Virus record (IMG/VR): IMGVR_UViG_3300010883_014904
Coordinates: 1-25,186 of that record
DNA from: a virus
Length of the DNA: 25,186 nt
Direction: 5' to 3' (one strand)
Shown here: piece after piece, positions 1 to 6,251 of the stretch
How the letters are laid out: every line of letters begins with the position of its first letter
Numbering within the stretch: position 1 is the stretch's first letter
The notes under the pieces: generated by a model
Seen by the model: the letters and a program-made list of their open reading frames with translations, nothing else
The model's database searches: none
What the model was told of the DNA's origin: nothing
Position numbers and translations under genes: made by a program

Positions 1-2
1 AT

Positions 3-698
3 ATAGATTTGTATAAAGACACACATAATCAATTACTAGATATGGTTAGTAGAGTTACTAAGACAATCTTAGTACCTGCGTACAATGCTACGGTTGAATA
101 TGTTAAAGGGAGACAATCATATCTCAATAGTCAATTAGCGTCAAATTCTAATTTAAATTGGAGATCACCTCTTACTAATGGTGGATCACTATGTGCATTT
201 CATGGTGGTGCTAATTCTATTATTAAGGAGGGTGGTACGTTTGCTAATATGGAAGATTGGACATCTTCAGATAATTTTAGTAATGTAATGGACTGGACGG
301 TCGAATTGTTTAGTACAGTAGCTCTGAGTGCGAATAGAATTGATTTACCTTCCTATCAAGAAATAACGATCCCGGGAATTACACACTATCAAGGATCATA
401 TGAAGCGTTTAATACTACACTGGTACCTACCATTAGATCTCGCGGCAATCCAAGCCCTCAAGTGTATATTGATCAAGCAGGATTGGGTGGTAAATATACT
501 GTACAAGATTTCATTAACTTTAAAGAAGATTGGGAATTCGGAATGGAGTGGATCAATTCGAACCCGCGCGAGGCTGGAAATAATATTCCCGGCTTAAAGT
601 TTGAGGCAGAAAATATGTTAACAGGTATTGGTAGTATGAAGCCGTTAACGGCATTTGAGGAGAAGAAGATGAACGTTTCATCCAGGCACAATCTCTGA
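3..698 (+). CDS. Partial hypothetical protein, C-terminal part (possible virion protein)
   Basis: The frame is open to the left edge, so the true start lies outside the window; a TTG at position 9 is unlikely to be the start. About 230 residues are visible. I recognise no family. The visible part has no transmembrane segment and no clear catalytic motif. It is rich in Asn, Gly, Ser, Thr and aromatics (for example WTSSDNFSNVMDW), a composition common in phage structural proteins, but that is only a hint. It is the only plus-strand gene in the window. Its last 21 bases overlap the end of the dCMP deaminase gene on the other strand, so the two operons converge tail to tail with no room for a separate terminator. 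Coding confidence is high from the long open frame; function is unknown. Confidence 0.7.
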   Translation: MDLYKDTHNQLLDMVSRVTKTILVPAYNATVEYVKGRQSYLNSQLASNSNLNWRSPLTNGGSLCAFHGGANSIIKEGGTFANMEDWTSSDNFSNVMDWTVELFSTVALSANRIDLPSYQEITIPGITHYQGSYEAFNTTLVPTIRSRGNPSPQVYIDQAGLGGKYTVQDFINFKEDWEFGMEWINSNPREAGNNIPGLKFEAENMLTGIGSMKPLTAFEEKKMNVSSRHNL

Positions 699-1121
699 TA
701 ACTCTAGTAACTGAGTAGTTATTTCAGCTCGGTTTAATAATTCAATACCAGAAGTGTCGCGATACTCTTCACCATATACAACTCTAATTATTTTACTTTG
801 AATTATTAGTTTAGCACATTCAAAGCAAGGTGAAACAGATGCATATAATACAGAGTATCCACTATTTTGTGTACTCCTTGCGAGCTTCATCAAGGCATTA
901 CTCTCGGCGTGAATTACCTCTGGACGAGTTTCATAACCAAATCTAGTTTCGAATTCACAATCATTGTCGAAACCGTGAGGGGTACCATTATATCCATCCG
1001 ATATAATCCTACCACTATTTACAATTAAGCAACCTACTTTTTTCCGTCGAGCTCTTGATAGCTGTCCCCAGATATTGGCCATTTGGAGATATGTAGAATC
1101 TAATTTAATTTGAGCGGGCAT
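678..1121 (-). CDS. cd: dCMP deaminase (T4 cd-like)
   Basis: Converts dCMP to dUMP, the precursor for dTMP, in the cytoplasmic nucleotide pool used for phage DNA replication. The 147-residue protein has the zinc-dependent cytidine/deoxycytidylate deaminase signature: H71-A-E73, with Glu as proton shuttle, and P98-C99-x2-C102 as the other zinc ligands. An extra CEFETRFGYETRPEVIHAE region precedes the HAE motif, as in dCMP deaminases. The start ATG overlaps the nrdB stop by one base (TAATG), so it is the last gene of the nrdA-nrdB-cd module and is probably translationally coupled. Its 3' end overlaps the convergent plus-strand gene by 21 bp. Family assignment is firm. dCMP rather than another deoxycytidylate as substrate is inferred from family and neighbours. 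Confidence 0.92.
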   Translation of the reverse strand: MPAQIKLDSTYLQMANIWGQLSRARRKKVGCLIVNSGRIISDGYNGTPHGFDNDCEFETRFGYETRPEVIHAESNALMKLARSTQNSGYSVLYASVSPCFECAKLIIQSKIIRVVYGEEYRDTSGIELLNRAEITTQLLELSEIVPG

Positions 1122-2194
1122 TAGAATTTAAAGTCACCGACGTCCATATCGCCCATATCTTGCTCAAATGAACCGATCTTATATGATTCAATCTCAGTCT
1201 CTTGAGGGGCATTTTGTACCCTCTTACTCTCCGTCCAGTTCTGTATCCAGTTAATAGGATTTGTAGTGTCAGGGAAGATAGGCTTAACACCAACAGCTTT
1301 CATTCTCTTATTGGTTAGATGCTTCATATATTGAACTAATATTTGTTCATTGAGACCGAGAATTGAGCCATCCTTAAAGAGATATGCTGCCCATTCCATT
1401 TCTTCCTGCGCAGCATCTTCAAACATCTTAACAACAGTCTCTTCACACTCCTTCACAATGTGCTGAAACCCTTCATCCTTGTTGTCTCTCAGGTATTTTA
1501 ACACATTCTGTGTAAAGGCTAAGTGTAAGTTTTCATCCCTGTTAATCAAAGATATGATCTTAGCATTACCTTCCATCTTCTTGTTCTGAGCCATCGCATA
1601 TGAACAAGCAAACGAAACGTAAAACCTAATACCCTCTAATATGTTGATGCTAACTAGCGTGAGATATAGTTTTCTTTTCCTACTGTTTACATCTTTGTCT
1701 CCAAATGAGTTGATTAGGTCATCATAATATTTGGTTACTGATGTCGTTCGCTTGAGGACTTCTTTATCTAATAAGATGTCATCAAATACATCGGACGGAT
1801 CAGCGTAAACGTTTTTAATAATATAGGTGTAAGAATACGAGTGAACCGTTTCTGAGAATTCCCATGCTCTCGCGAAGGCTTCAAATTCCGGATTAGAGCA
1901 ATCATTAAGCAGGTGACTAATGCCTCTACCTTGAACACTATCCAAGAGAATCTGATATGATAGGTTCTTTGTAAAGATAAATTTTTCGTGCTCTGTTAAG
2001 GATAGAAAATCGTTCTTCTCTTTCCCGCTTAAATCCACCTCTTCAGGTCGCCAGAAAAATGATAATTGTTGTTGAAATAAATCAAACAATTTCTTATATC
2101 TGCATTTATCATACCTCTGTAGATTCAACCCCTCACCAAAGAATAATGGTTGCTTGGTTGTATCAATACATTTCTTATTGATTATACTCTTCAT
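1121..2194 (-). CDS. nrdB: Class Ia ribonucleotide reductase, beta subunit NrdB
   Basis: The small subunit of aerobic ribonucleotide reductase. It carries the di-iron centre and tyrosyl radical that NrdA uses to reduce ribonucleotides. From the ATG at 2194 (357 residues) the iron ligands are D85, E115, H118, E187, E221 and H224, and the radical tyrosine is Y122 in the motif ETVHSYSY; these positions are nearly identical to E. coli NrdB. I chose the ATG at 2194, which gives a 4-bp ATGA overlap with the nrdA stop. A GTG nine bases further upstream would add only three residues. All key residues are present, so the enzyme should be active. The gene lies between nrdA and dCMP deaminase. Confidence is very high. 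Confidence 0.96.
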   Translation of the reverse strand: MKSIINKKCIDTTKQPLFFGEGLNLQRYDKCRYKKLFDLFQQQLSFFWRPEEVDLSGKEKNDFLSLTEHEKFIFTKNLSYQILLDSVQGRGISHLLNDCSNPEFEAFARAWEFSETVHSYSYTYIIKNVYADPSDVFDDILLDKEVLKRTTSVTKYYDDLINSFGDKDVNSRKRKLYLTLVSINILEGIRFYVSFACSYAMAQNKKMEGNAKIISLINRDENLHLAFTQNVLKYLRDNKDEGFQHIVKECEETVVKMFEDAAQEEMEWAAYLFKDGSILGLNEQILVQYMKHLTNKRMKAVGVKPIFPDTTNPINWIQNWTESKRVQNAPQETEIESYKIGSFEQDMGDMDVGDFKF

Positions 2195-4452
2195 ATAGCA
2201 CACGCTCCGCTCTCACAATCACTAGTTTCTTCTTCCATATGCTCATCAGTCTTTCCATCATTACTGTTAGCGTAATAGAGAGTTTTAATACCCATCTTAT
2301 AGGCATATAAAATATCACGAGCTACATCTGATACAGGTAAATTACCGTCTTTGTACCTCGAGAAATCATAGTAATGATTAGCAGATATAGATTGGTCTAC
2401 ATATTTTTGAATAACTGCAACAATATTAGTATACCCTATATTATTTTCCATTTCGTATGCTAGCGTATATTTGTTGCGTAGCGAATAAATCTCAGGTACA
2501 ACTTGCGGTATGAGGCCTTGTTTCGATTTCTTAACGGATAGTAGTCCTCGAGGTGGCTCTACACCGTTAGTTGAATTAGTGACCAACGAACTAGACTCGC
2601 AAGGCATAAGAGCCGTCAATGTAGAATTTCTCATACCGTGCTTAGCGATATCTTTTCGAAGCTTCTCCCAAGGTAATTTGAGTTTTCTCGTTACAATCTT
2701 ATCGACCTCCTTGCAATAGGTATCAATCGGTAAAATTCCCTTAGAGTATTTGGTACGATCGAACCATTCACATGCACCCTTTTCTTTCGCCAATTCAACC
2801 GACGCCTTAATCATGTAGAATTGTATGTGTTCCATTAACTCGTCTACTAAGTTACAAGCTTCTGGATCATCATATGTAACTCCATTCTTCGCCAGGTAAT
2901 AAGCAAGATTTGTTATACCGACACCAATACTTCTCCTCTTGAGCATTTTTTGTGATGCTCCAACAGGGTATGATTGATGCTCAATTACAGCGTCTAGAGA
3001 TCTAACAATATTACGACATGTATCTCTCAATTCATCTAACTTAACAACACCTATATTAATTGCAGACAATACACATAATGCGATCTCAGCATCAGTATTG
3101 CAATTATCATCAATGTGCTTTAATGGAGTTGTAGGTAGGGTAATTTCTTGACAGAGATTAGACATCTTAATCTTATCTGTAAACGAACTATGATCATTGC
3201 AATGATCTAAATTCATTACATACATCCTACCTGTACCTATTCTCTCCTGACAGAACGAATTAAATAAGTCGCGAGCTTTGATTTGCCGCTTAAAGACAGA
3301 TCTTGAACGCTCATATTGCTCATACAACTCTTCAAACTTATCATTATCGTAACCAAACACTTCATATAAATCCTCTACTTCATGTGGTGAGAATAATGTA
3401 ATATTTTCATCAGCAACAAATCTTCTATAGAACAATCTACAGAATTGAATAGAGTAGTCCATTTTACGTACTCTATTATCCTCTGTACCTCTGTTATTTT
3501 TAAGTACTAATATGTCTTCTATCTCTTTATGCCAAAAAGGAAAATGTGAGGTACTCGAGCCGCCGCGGACCCCGTTCTGGGTACATGACTTAGTTGTAGA
3601 TTCATACATTTTTAAGAACGGGATAACACCTGTATGTACTACTTCACCATTACGAATCTTAGAACCTACGCCTCTAATTTCACCAAAGTTTAATCCAATA
3701 CCAGCTCTATTAGCAGTATAATAACCGACAGCAGTATTTGAGTTAAAAATAGATGGTAGATTGTCACCTACGTCAATTAATGTACAACTAGAATATTGAC
3801 GTGACGGGGTTCTGACACCGCACATTATAGGTGTAGGTAAACTAATCTTAAATGTCGATAGATCGTTATACAGATCTTTAATAAGAGAATGTCTGCGATT
3901 ACTATCCTCTTCTTTTGCTAAGAGGGTCATACAAATAAGCATATACATATACTGAGGAGTCTCATATGTCGTATCTGTAGATCTGTCTTTAAGGAGATAT
4001 TTGTCAATTAATTGTTGTAGACCGGCGTATACGAGATCATAATCACGTTTATGCTTAATTGTATTGTCAAGTCTCTTAATTTCCTCCTCAGTGTAATTTT
4101 CTAAGATAATTGGATCATATATATTAGCTTCAATGTTTTGTTTTATTACATCGAGCAAGGGAGGTAGATTATCTGATGCACCGAATACCTCTTTACGTAG
4201 AAAGAAGTTTAATAAATTAGCCGCGACGTATTGATAATTAGGAGTACGCTCGGTAATCATATCAGCACAACCCTGAACCAGGATCTGATGTATTTGCTTA
4301 CTGGTAATATTGTCATGAAACTGAGGTGCGACTTTAATTTCAATATCACTTACAGTTACACCTTTAATATTATGAGTAGCCCAGAAAAGAACCTGATGGA
4401 TCTTCTCATTATTAAAATCTTCTTCTCTACCGTCTCGCTTTACTACGTTCAT
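2191..4452 (-). CDS. nrdA: Class Ia ribonucleotide reductase, alpha subunit NrdA
   Basis: The catalytic subunit that reduces ribonucleoside diphosphates to deoxyribonucleotides, feeding phage replication. The 753-residue protein is close to E. coli NrdA length. An N-terminal ATP-cone-like region (about residues 1-90, starting VVKRDGREEDF) is present, so dATP/ATP allosteric control is plausible. Active-site residues can be placed: C223 and C460 form the reducible pair, C434 is the thiyl-radical cysteine with N432 and E436 (SNLCQEITLP), Y726-Y727 are the radical-transfer tyrosines, and the tail ends CESGACAI (C746 and C751), the thioredoxin/glutaredoxin-reducible pair seen in E. coli. No intein or intron interrupts the gene, unlike some phage nrdA genes. 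It follows a 44-bp gap and overlaps nrdB by 4 bp. Confidence 0.96.
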   Translation of the reverse strand: MNVVKRDGREEDFNNEKIHQVLFWATHNIKGVTVSDIEIKVAPQFHDNITSKQIHQILVQGCADMITERTPNYQYVAANLLNFFLRKEVFGASDNLPPLLDVIKQNIEANIYDPIILENYTEEEIKRLDNTIKHKRDYDLVYAGLQQLIDKYLLKDRSTDTTYETPQYMYMLICMTLLAKEEDSNRRHSLIKDLYNDLSTFKISLPTPIMCGVRTPSRQYSSCTLIDVGDNLPSIFNSNTAVGYYTANRAGIGLNFGEIRGVGSKIRNGEVVHTGVIPFLKMYESTTKSCTQNGVRGGSSTSHFPFWHKEIEDILVLKNNRGTEDNRVRKMDYSIQFCRLFYRRFVADENITLFSPHEVEDLYEVFGYDNDKFEELYEQYERSRSVFKRQIKARDLFNSFCQERIGTGRMYVMNLDHCNDHSSFTDKIKMSNLCQEITLPTTPLKHIDDNCNTDAEIALCVLSAINIGVVKLDELRDTCRNIVRSLDAVIEHQSYPVGASQKMLKRRSIGVGITNLAYYLAKNGVTYDDPEACNLVDELMEHIQFYMIKASVELAKEKGACEWFDRTKYSKGILPIDTYCKEVDKIVTRKLKLPWEKLRKDIAKHGMRNSTLTALMPCESSSLVTNSTNGVEPPRGLLSVKKSKQGLIPQVVPEIYSLRNKYTLAYEMENNIGYTNIVAVIQKYVDQSISANHYYDFSRYKDGNLPVSDVARDILYAYKMGIKTLYYANSNDGKTDEHMEEETSDCESGACAI

Positions 4453-4496
4453 ATTTCTTACATATTTAGTATGTTGAAAGTTTAAATATACGATTA

Positions 4497-5066
4497 TTAA
4501 CGCGGTGAATTTATTTGATAATCCAAATTATATCCTGTTGAAAATCCGAGAACAAATAAATTTAAATTGTTCAAGCTCGCGTACCATTCGTTATTATTTT
4601 CCTCCATCATTTCCTTAAATCCTGACCGCACTTCCTTCAAATAACTTTTTTTCGAAATGTGATCTAAATGCATAACGTCTATGGGATAGAGGCCATCCGA
4701 TAGATATCTATAGCATGTATCACAGGATAAATTATATTCACTTAACATACATTTATACCAGCTTGTAAATTCATTGACGTCTGTATTGATAGCAGTGTCA
4801 GTGTTATTATTCAATCTCTTTAATAATGATTTGAACGGCTTTTTTATTTGTATTTCGATACCATACATATAAAACGGTTCTAATTCTAATCGGAGACGAA
4901 AATGAGATATAAACTTAGGAGTATATTTAGATTTTATTTGTAATCTACATTCATCAAATTTGTTCTTAACTTTAATACCTAAGAACAATTTGGGCAATTC
5001 CCTTACGTCATAAATTTGGTAATTTTTTGTCGTTACGGGTTTCTCAGCAAGGTCTGTGCATCTCAT
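4497..5066 (-). CDS. Hypothetical protein, possibly a degenerate HNH-like protein
   Basis: I do not recognise this 189-residue protein. The N-terminal half (about 15-85) alternates hydrophobic and charged residues and looks beta-rich. The C-terminal half has C115-x2-C118 followed by H133-L-D135-H136-I and then, around residues 165-170, LNNLNL. That order (CxxC, LDHI, NL) recalls HNH nucleases, but the usual second CxxC and a clear metal-binding Asn/His are missing. An HNH origin is therefore only a possibility. Free-standing homing nucleases next to nrd genes are known in T4-like phages, which is why it is worth noting. The gene sits alone between two gaps of 41 and 44 bp, with a sigma-70-like promoter ending about 13 bases before the ATG and no Shine-Dalgarno sequence. 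Confidence 0.7.
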   Translation of the reverse strand: MRCTDLAEKPVTTKNYQIYDVRELPKLFLGIKVKNKFDECRLQIKSKYTPKFISHFRLRLELEPFYMYGIEIQIKKPFKSLLKRLNNNTDTAINTDVNEFTSWYKCMLSEYNLSCDTCYRYLSDGLYPIDVMHLDHISKKSYLKEVRSGFKEMMEENNNEWYASLNNLNLFVLGFSTGYNLDYQINSPR

Positions 5067-5068
5067 GT

Positions 5069-5106
5069 TTATATAAAGATTATATAATATCCTCAGTGAT
5101 AATCAA
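5069..5106 (-). promoter_or_regulatory. Sigma-70-like promoter and paired TTATATAA palindromes
   Basis: Reading the minus strand, TTGATT (5106-5101) is followed after 16 bases by TATAAT (5084-5079), a perfect -10 box with a 4/6 -35 box. The -10 lies inside the palindrome TTATATAA (5087-5080), and an identical octamer follows at 5076-5069, exactly 11 bp away, one helical turn. Transcription would start about 6 bases before the ATG at 5066, giving an almost leaderless message. It would serve the small unknown gene and perhaps nrdA-nrdB-cd. Low GC makes chance matches likely, but the position in one of the few gaps supports it. Confidence 0.5.
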
Positions 5107-5107
5107 G

Positions 5108-5332
5108 TTAAACTCTAAATTGAGTTACCAATTGACCGCTTGGAAGTTTATGTACACATCCGAGAAATGAGCCATTTACTAATTGTACTGTAAAAGACAC
5201 CTTATCACCTGATATTTGGAATGGACCTGTGACTTTTCCGCGTGGTGAGATAACACCAGCTTGCATACCAGTCTCTGCATTAGTTACTACAAGTACAGTA
5301 CCGCTATCTCTTACGTGATAAAACTTACTCAT
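5108..5332 (-). CDS. Small hypothetical protein, beta-rich (74 aa)
   Basis: A 74-residue protein that I cannot assign. It has no cysteine pair and no membrane segment. Alternating hydrophobic residues with Gly turns (for example SGTVLVVTNAETG and VSFTVQLVNGSFLG) suggest a small all-beta fold, either a tiny structural protein or an OB/SH3-like barrel; this is inference only. Its ATG overlaps the end of the upstream gene by 8 bp, which supports it as a real, translationally coupled gene of the 179/115/74-residue cluster between the portal and the nrd module. Confidence 0.65.
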   Translation of the reverse strand: MSKFYHVRDSGTVLVVTNAETGMQAGVISPRGKVTGPFQISGDKVSFTVQLVNGSFLGCVHKLPSGQLVTQFRV

Positions 5333-5672
5333 TTTTTAAAATATTTTCAATAAATTTTTTAACATCAGGATCTGTTTTAATTATCCCGATCGTTGGTTGA
5401 TCATTAGTATTTAATCTAAGTGTTGATGTGCTTACTAGATTTTTGGCTTCTTCATCTGTCATAGTACATGTAAACCCTTCAATGTTAAGAGTAGTTTGAA
5501 TATCTTCTATACTATAGCCTTTTTTGAGGAGCTGCTTTGCGTCTTTACATATATATGTTTTTTGTAATAGCTCTTCTGAGCCGACTTTCTCTACGCGCTT
5601 GTTGTAATATCCACCGTCAGCGAAGAGCTTTTTACCGGTAATGTTGCATGTCAGTTTCTTTGTTTTAGCCAT
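5325..5672 (-). CDS. Hypothetical protein, paralogue of the upstream 179-aa gene (N-terminal domain)
   Basis: A 115-residue protein of unknown function. Residues about 8-58 match residues 6-56 of the gene just upstream: both have C-x-[IV]-[TS]-G-x-K-K near the start, then K-x-G-S-E-E, I-C-x-x-A-x-x-L-L and an I-x-x-x-[LF]-N end. The two conserved cysteines are exactly 33 residues apart in both (C9/C42 here, C7/C40 there). So a small domain, probably helical in its second half, has been duplicated in tandem. The C-terminal part (60-115) is different and ends in a charged amphipathic stretch. The start overlaps the upstream stop by one base. DNA binding or another small regulatory role is possible but not shown. 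Confidence 0.72.
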   Translation of the reverse strand: MAKTKKLTCNITGKKLFADGGYYNKRVEKVGSEELLQKTYICKDAKQLLKKGYSIEDIQTTLNIEGFTCTMTDEEAKNLVSTSTLRLNTNDQPTIGIIKTDPDVKKFIENILKNE

Positions 5673-6211
5673 TATTTAAGCCTTTTCTTTTTCTTGTCTA
5701 ACGACTTTCTTTTGTTGTAGCAAAGACAGAACTCATAGCACGTACACCCGTCACATGCTTTATCATTCCATGTAAGAAAAATATCTGGTCTAATACAAGT
5801 ACCGCCACGCTCTCTACCGATACCTGTGCTATGCTCAACCCATTCCTGGTACGTTTGTGACTCTCTGTCTGACTTAATTTTAGCCATCTTGTCTTTAAAT
5901 TCCTTTGAATTTAAATATCTCGTTCGCTCAAGTACTTCTTCTGATTCACGAATACGTGACCCTTTCTTTTTACGCATCAAGTTTAGACGAGTCAATATAA
6001 TTGGCTTTACCTTAGGCAAGTCAGTCGCGTTGAATTGTTCTCTAATCTCATCAACAGTTTGACCAGCTCGTAGTAATTTTGCAGCTGCTGGGCAAATGAA
6101 ATGTTGTATAAATGCCTCTTCAGATCCAAATTTTTTAATTTTATCTTTGAGAAGTGATGGTGGAATATATTTCTTTATCCCAGAGACGATACAATGATAG
6201 TCATTATTCAT
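5672..6211 (-). CDS. Hypothetical protein: duplicated small domain plus C-terminal cysteine cluster
   Basis: A 179-residue protein of unknown function with two visible parts. Residues 6-56 are the domain shared with the next gene (C7 and C40, GSEEAF, ICPAAAKLLRAGQ). A basic, charged middle (about 75-125) follows. The C-terminus carries C139, C153, C156, C158, C162 and C164, enough ligands for a zinc or iron-sulfur site, and ends in a lysine/arginine-rich tail, which fits nucleic-acid binding. Only one ATG is usable as start. It lies two bases after the predicted transcription start of a strong sigma-70-like promoter, so the message may be leaderless. It is the first of the small-gene group after the portal. 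Family unknown to me; coding confidence is good because of the paralogue and the overlaps. Confidence 0.72.
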   Translation of the reverse strand: MNNDYHCIVSGIKKYIPPSLLKDKIKKFGSEEAFIQHFICPAAAKLLRAGQTVDEIREQFNATDLPKVKPIILTRLNLMRKKKGSRIRESEEVLERTRYLNSKEFKDKMAKIKSDRESQTYQEWVEHSTGIGRERGGTCIRPDIFLTWNDKACDGCTCYEFCLCYNKRKSLDKKKKRLK

Positions 6212-6219
6212 TACTCATG

Positions 6220-6248
6220 AGTATATAGTGTTAATGGGGGAACGTCAA
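6220..6248 (-). promoter_or_regulatory. Sigma-70-like promoter (TTGACG-N17-TATACT)
   Basis: On the minus strand TTGACG (6248-6243) is followed by exactly 17 bases and then TATACT (6225-6220). Each box matches the bacterial consensus at five of six positions. It fills the 40-bp gap between the portal stop and the 179-residue gene. Transcription would begin near 6213, about two bases before the ATG at 6211, so a leaderless mRNA is predicted. A perfect 10-bp palindrome, ACTCATGAGT (6213-6222), overlaps the end of the -10 box and could be an operator. It probably drives the small genes and perhaps, by read-through, nrdA-nrdB-cd, separating them from late virion transcription. Confidence 0.6.
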
Positions 6249-6251
6249 GCG

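Noticed and set aside
2195-2203. GTG start for NrdB three residues further upstream
   Set aside because: The ATG at 2194 gives the typical ATGA overlap and residue numbering nearly identical to E. coli NrdB.
2510-2719. Plus-strand open frames opposite nrdA, the portal, the transketolase and the SDR genes
   Set aside because: They lie entirely inside well-supported minus-strand genes, have no family resemblance and look like antisense shadows.
4453-4496. Late or sigma-70-like promoter in the 44-bp gap before nrdA
   Set aside because: The minus strand has AT-rich pieces such as ACTAAATA, but no NATAAATA and no pair of -35/-10 boxes at acceptable spacing.
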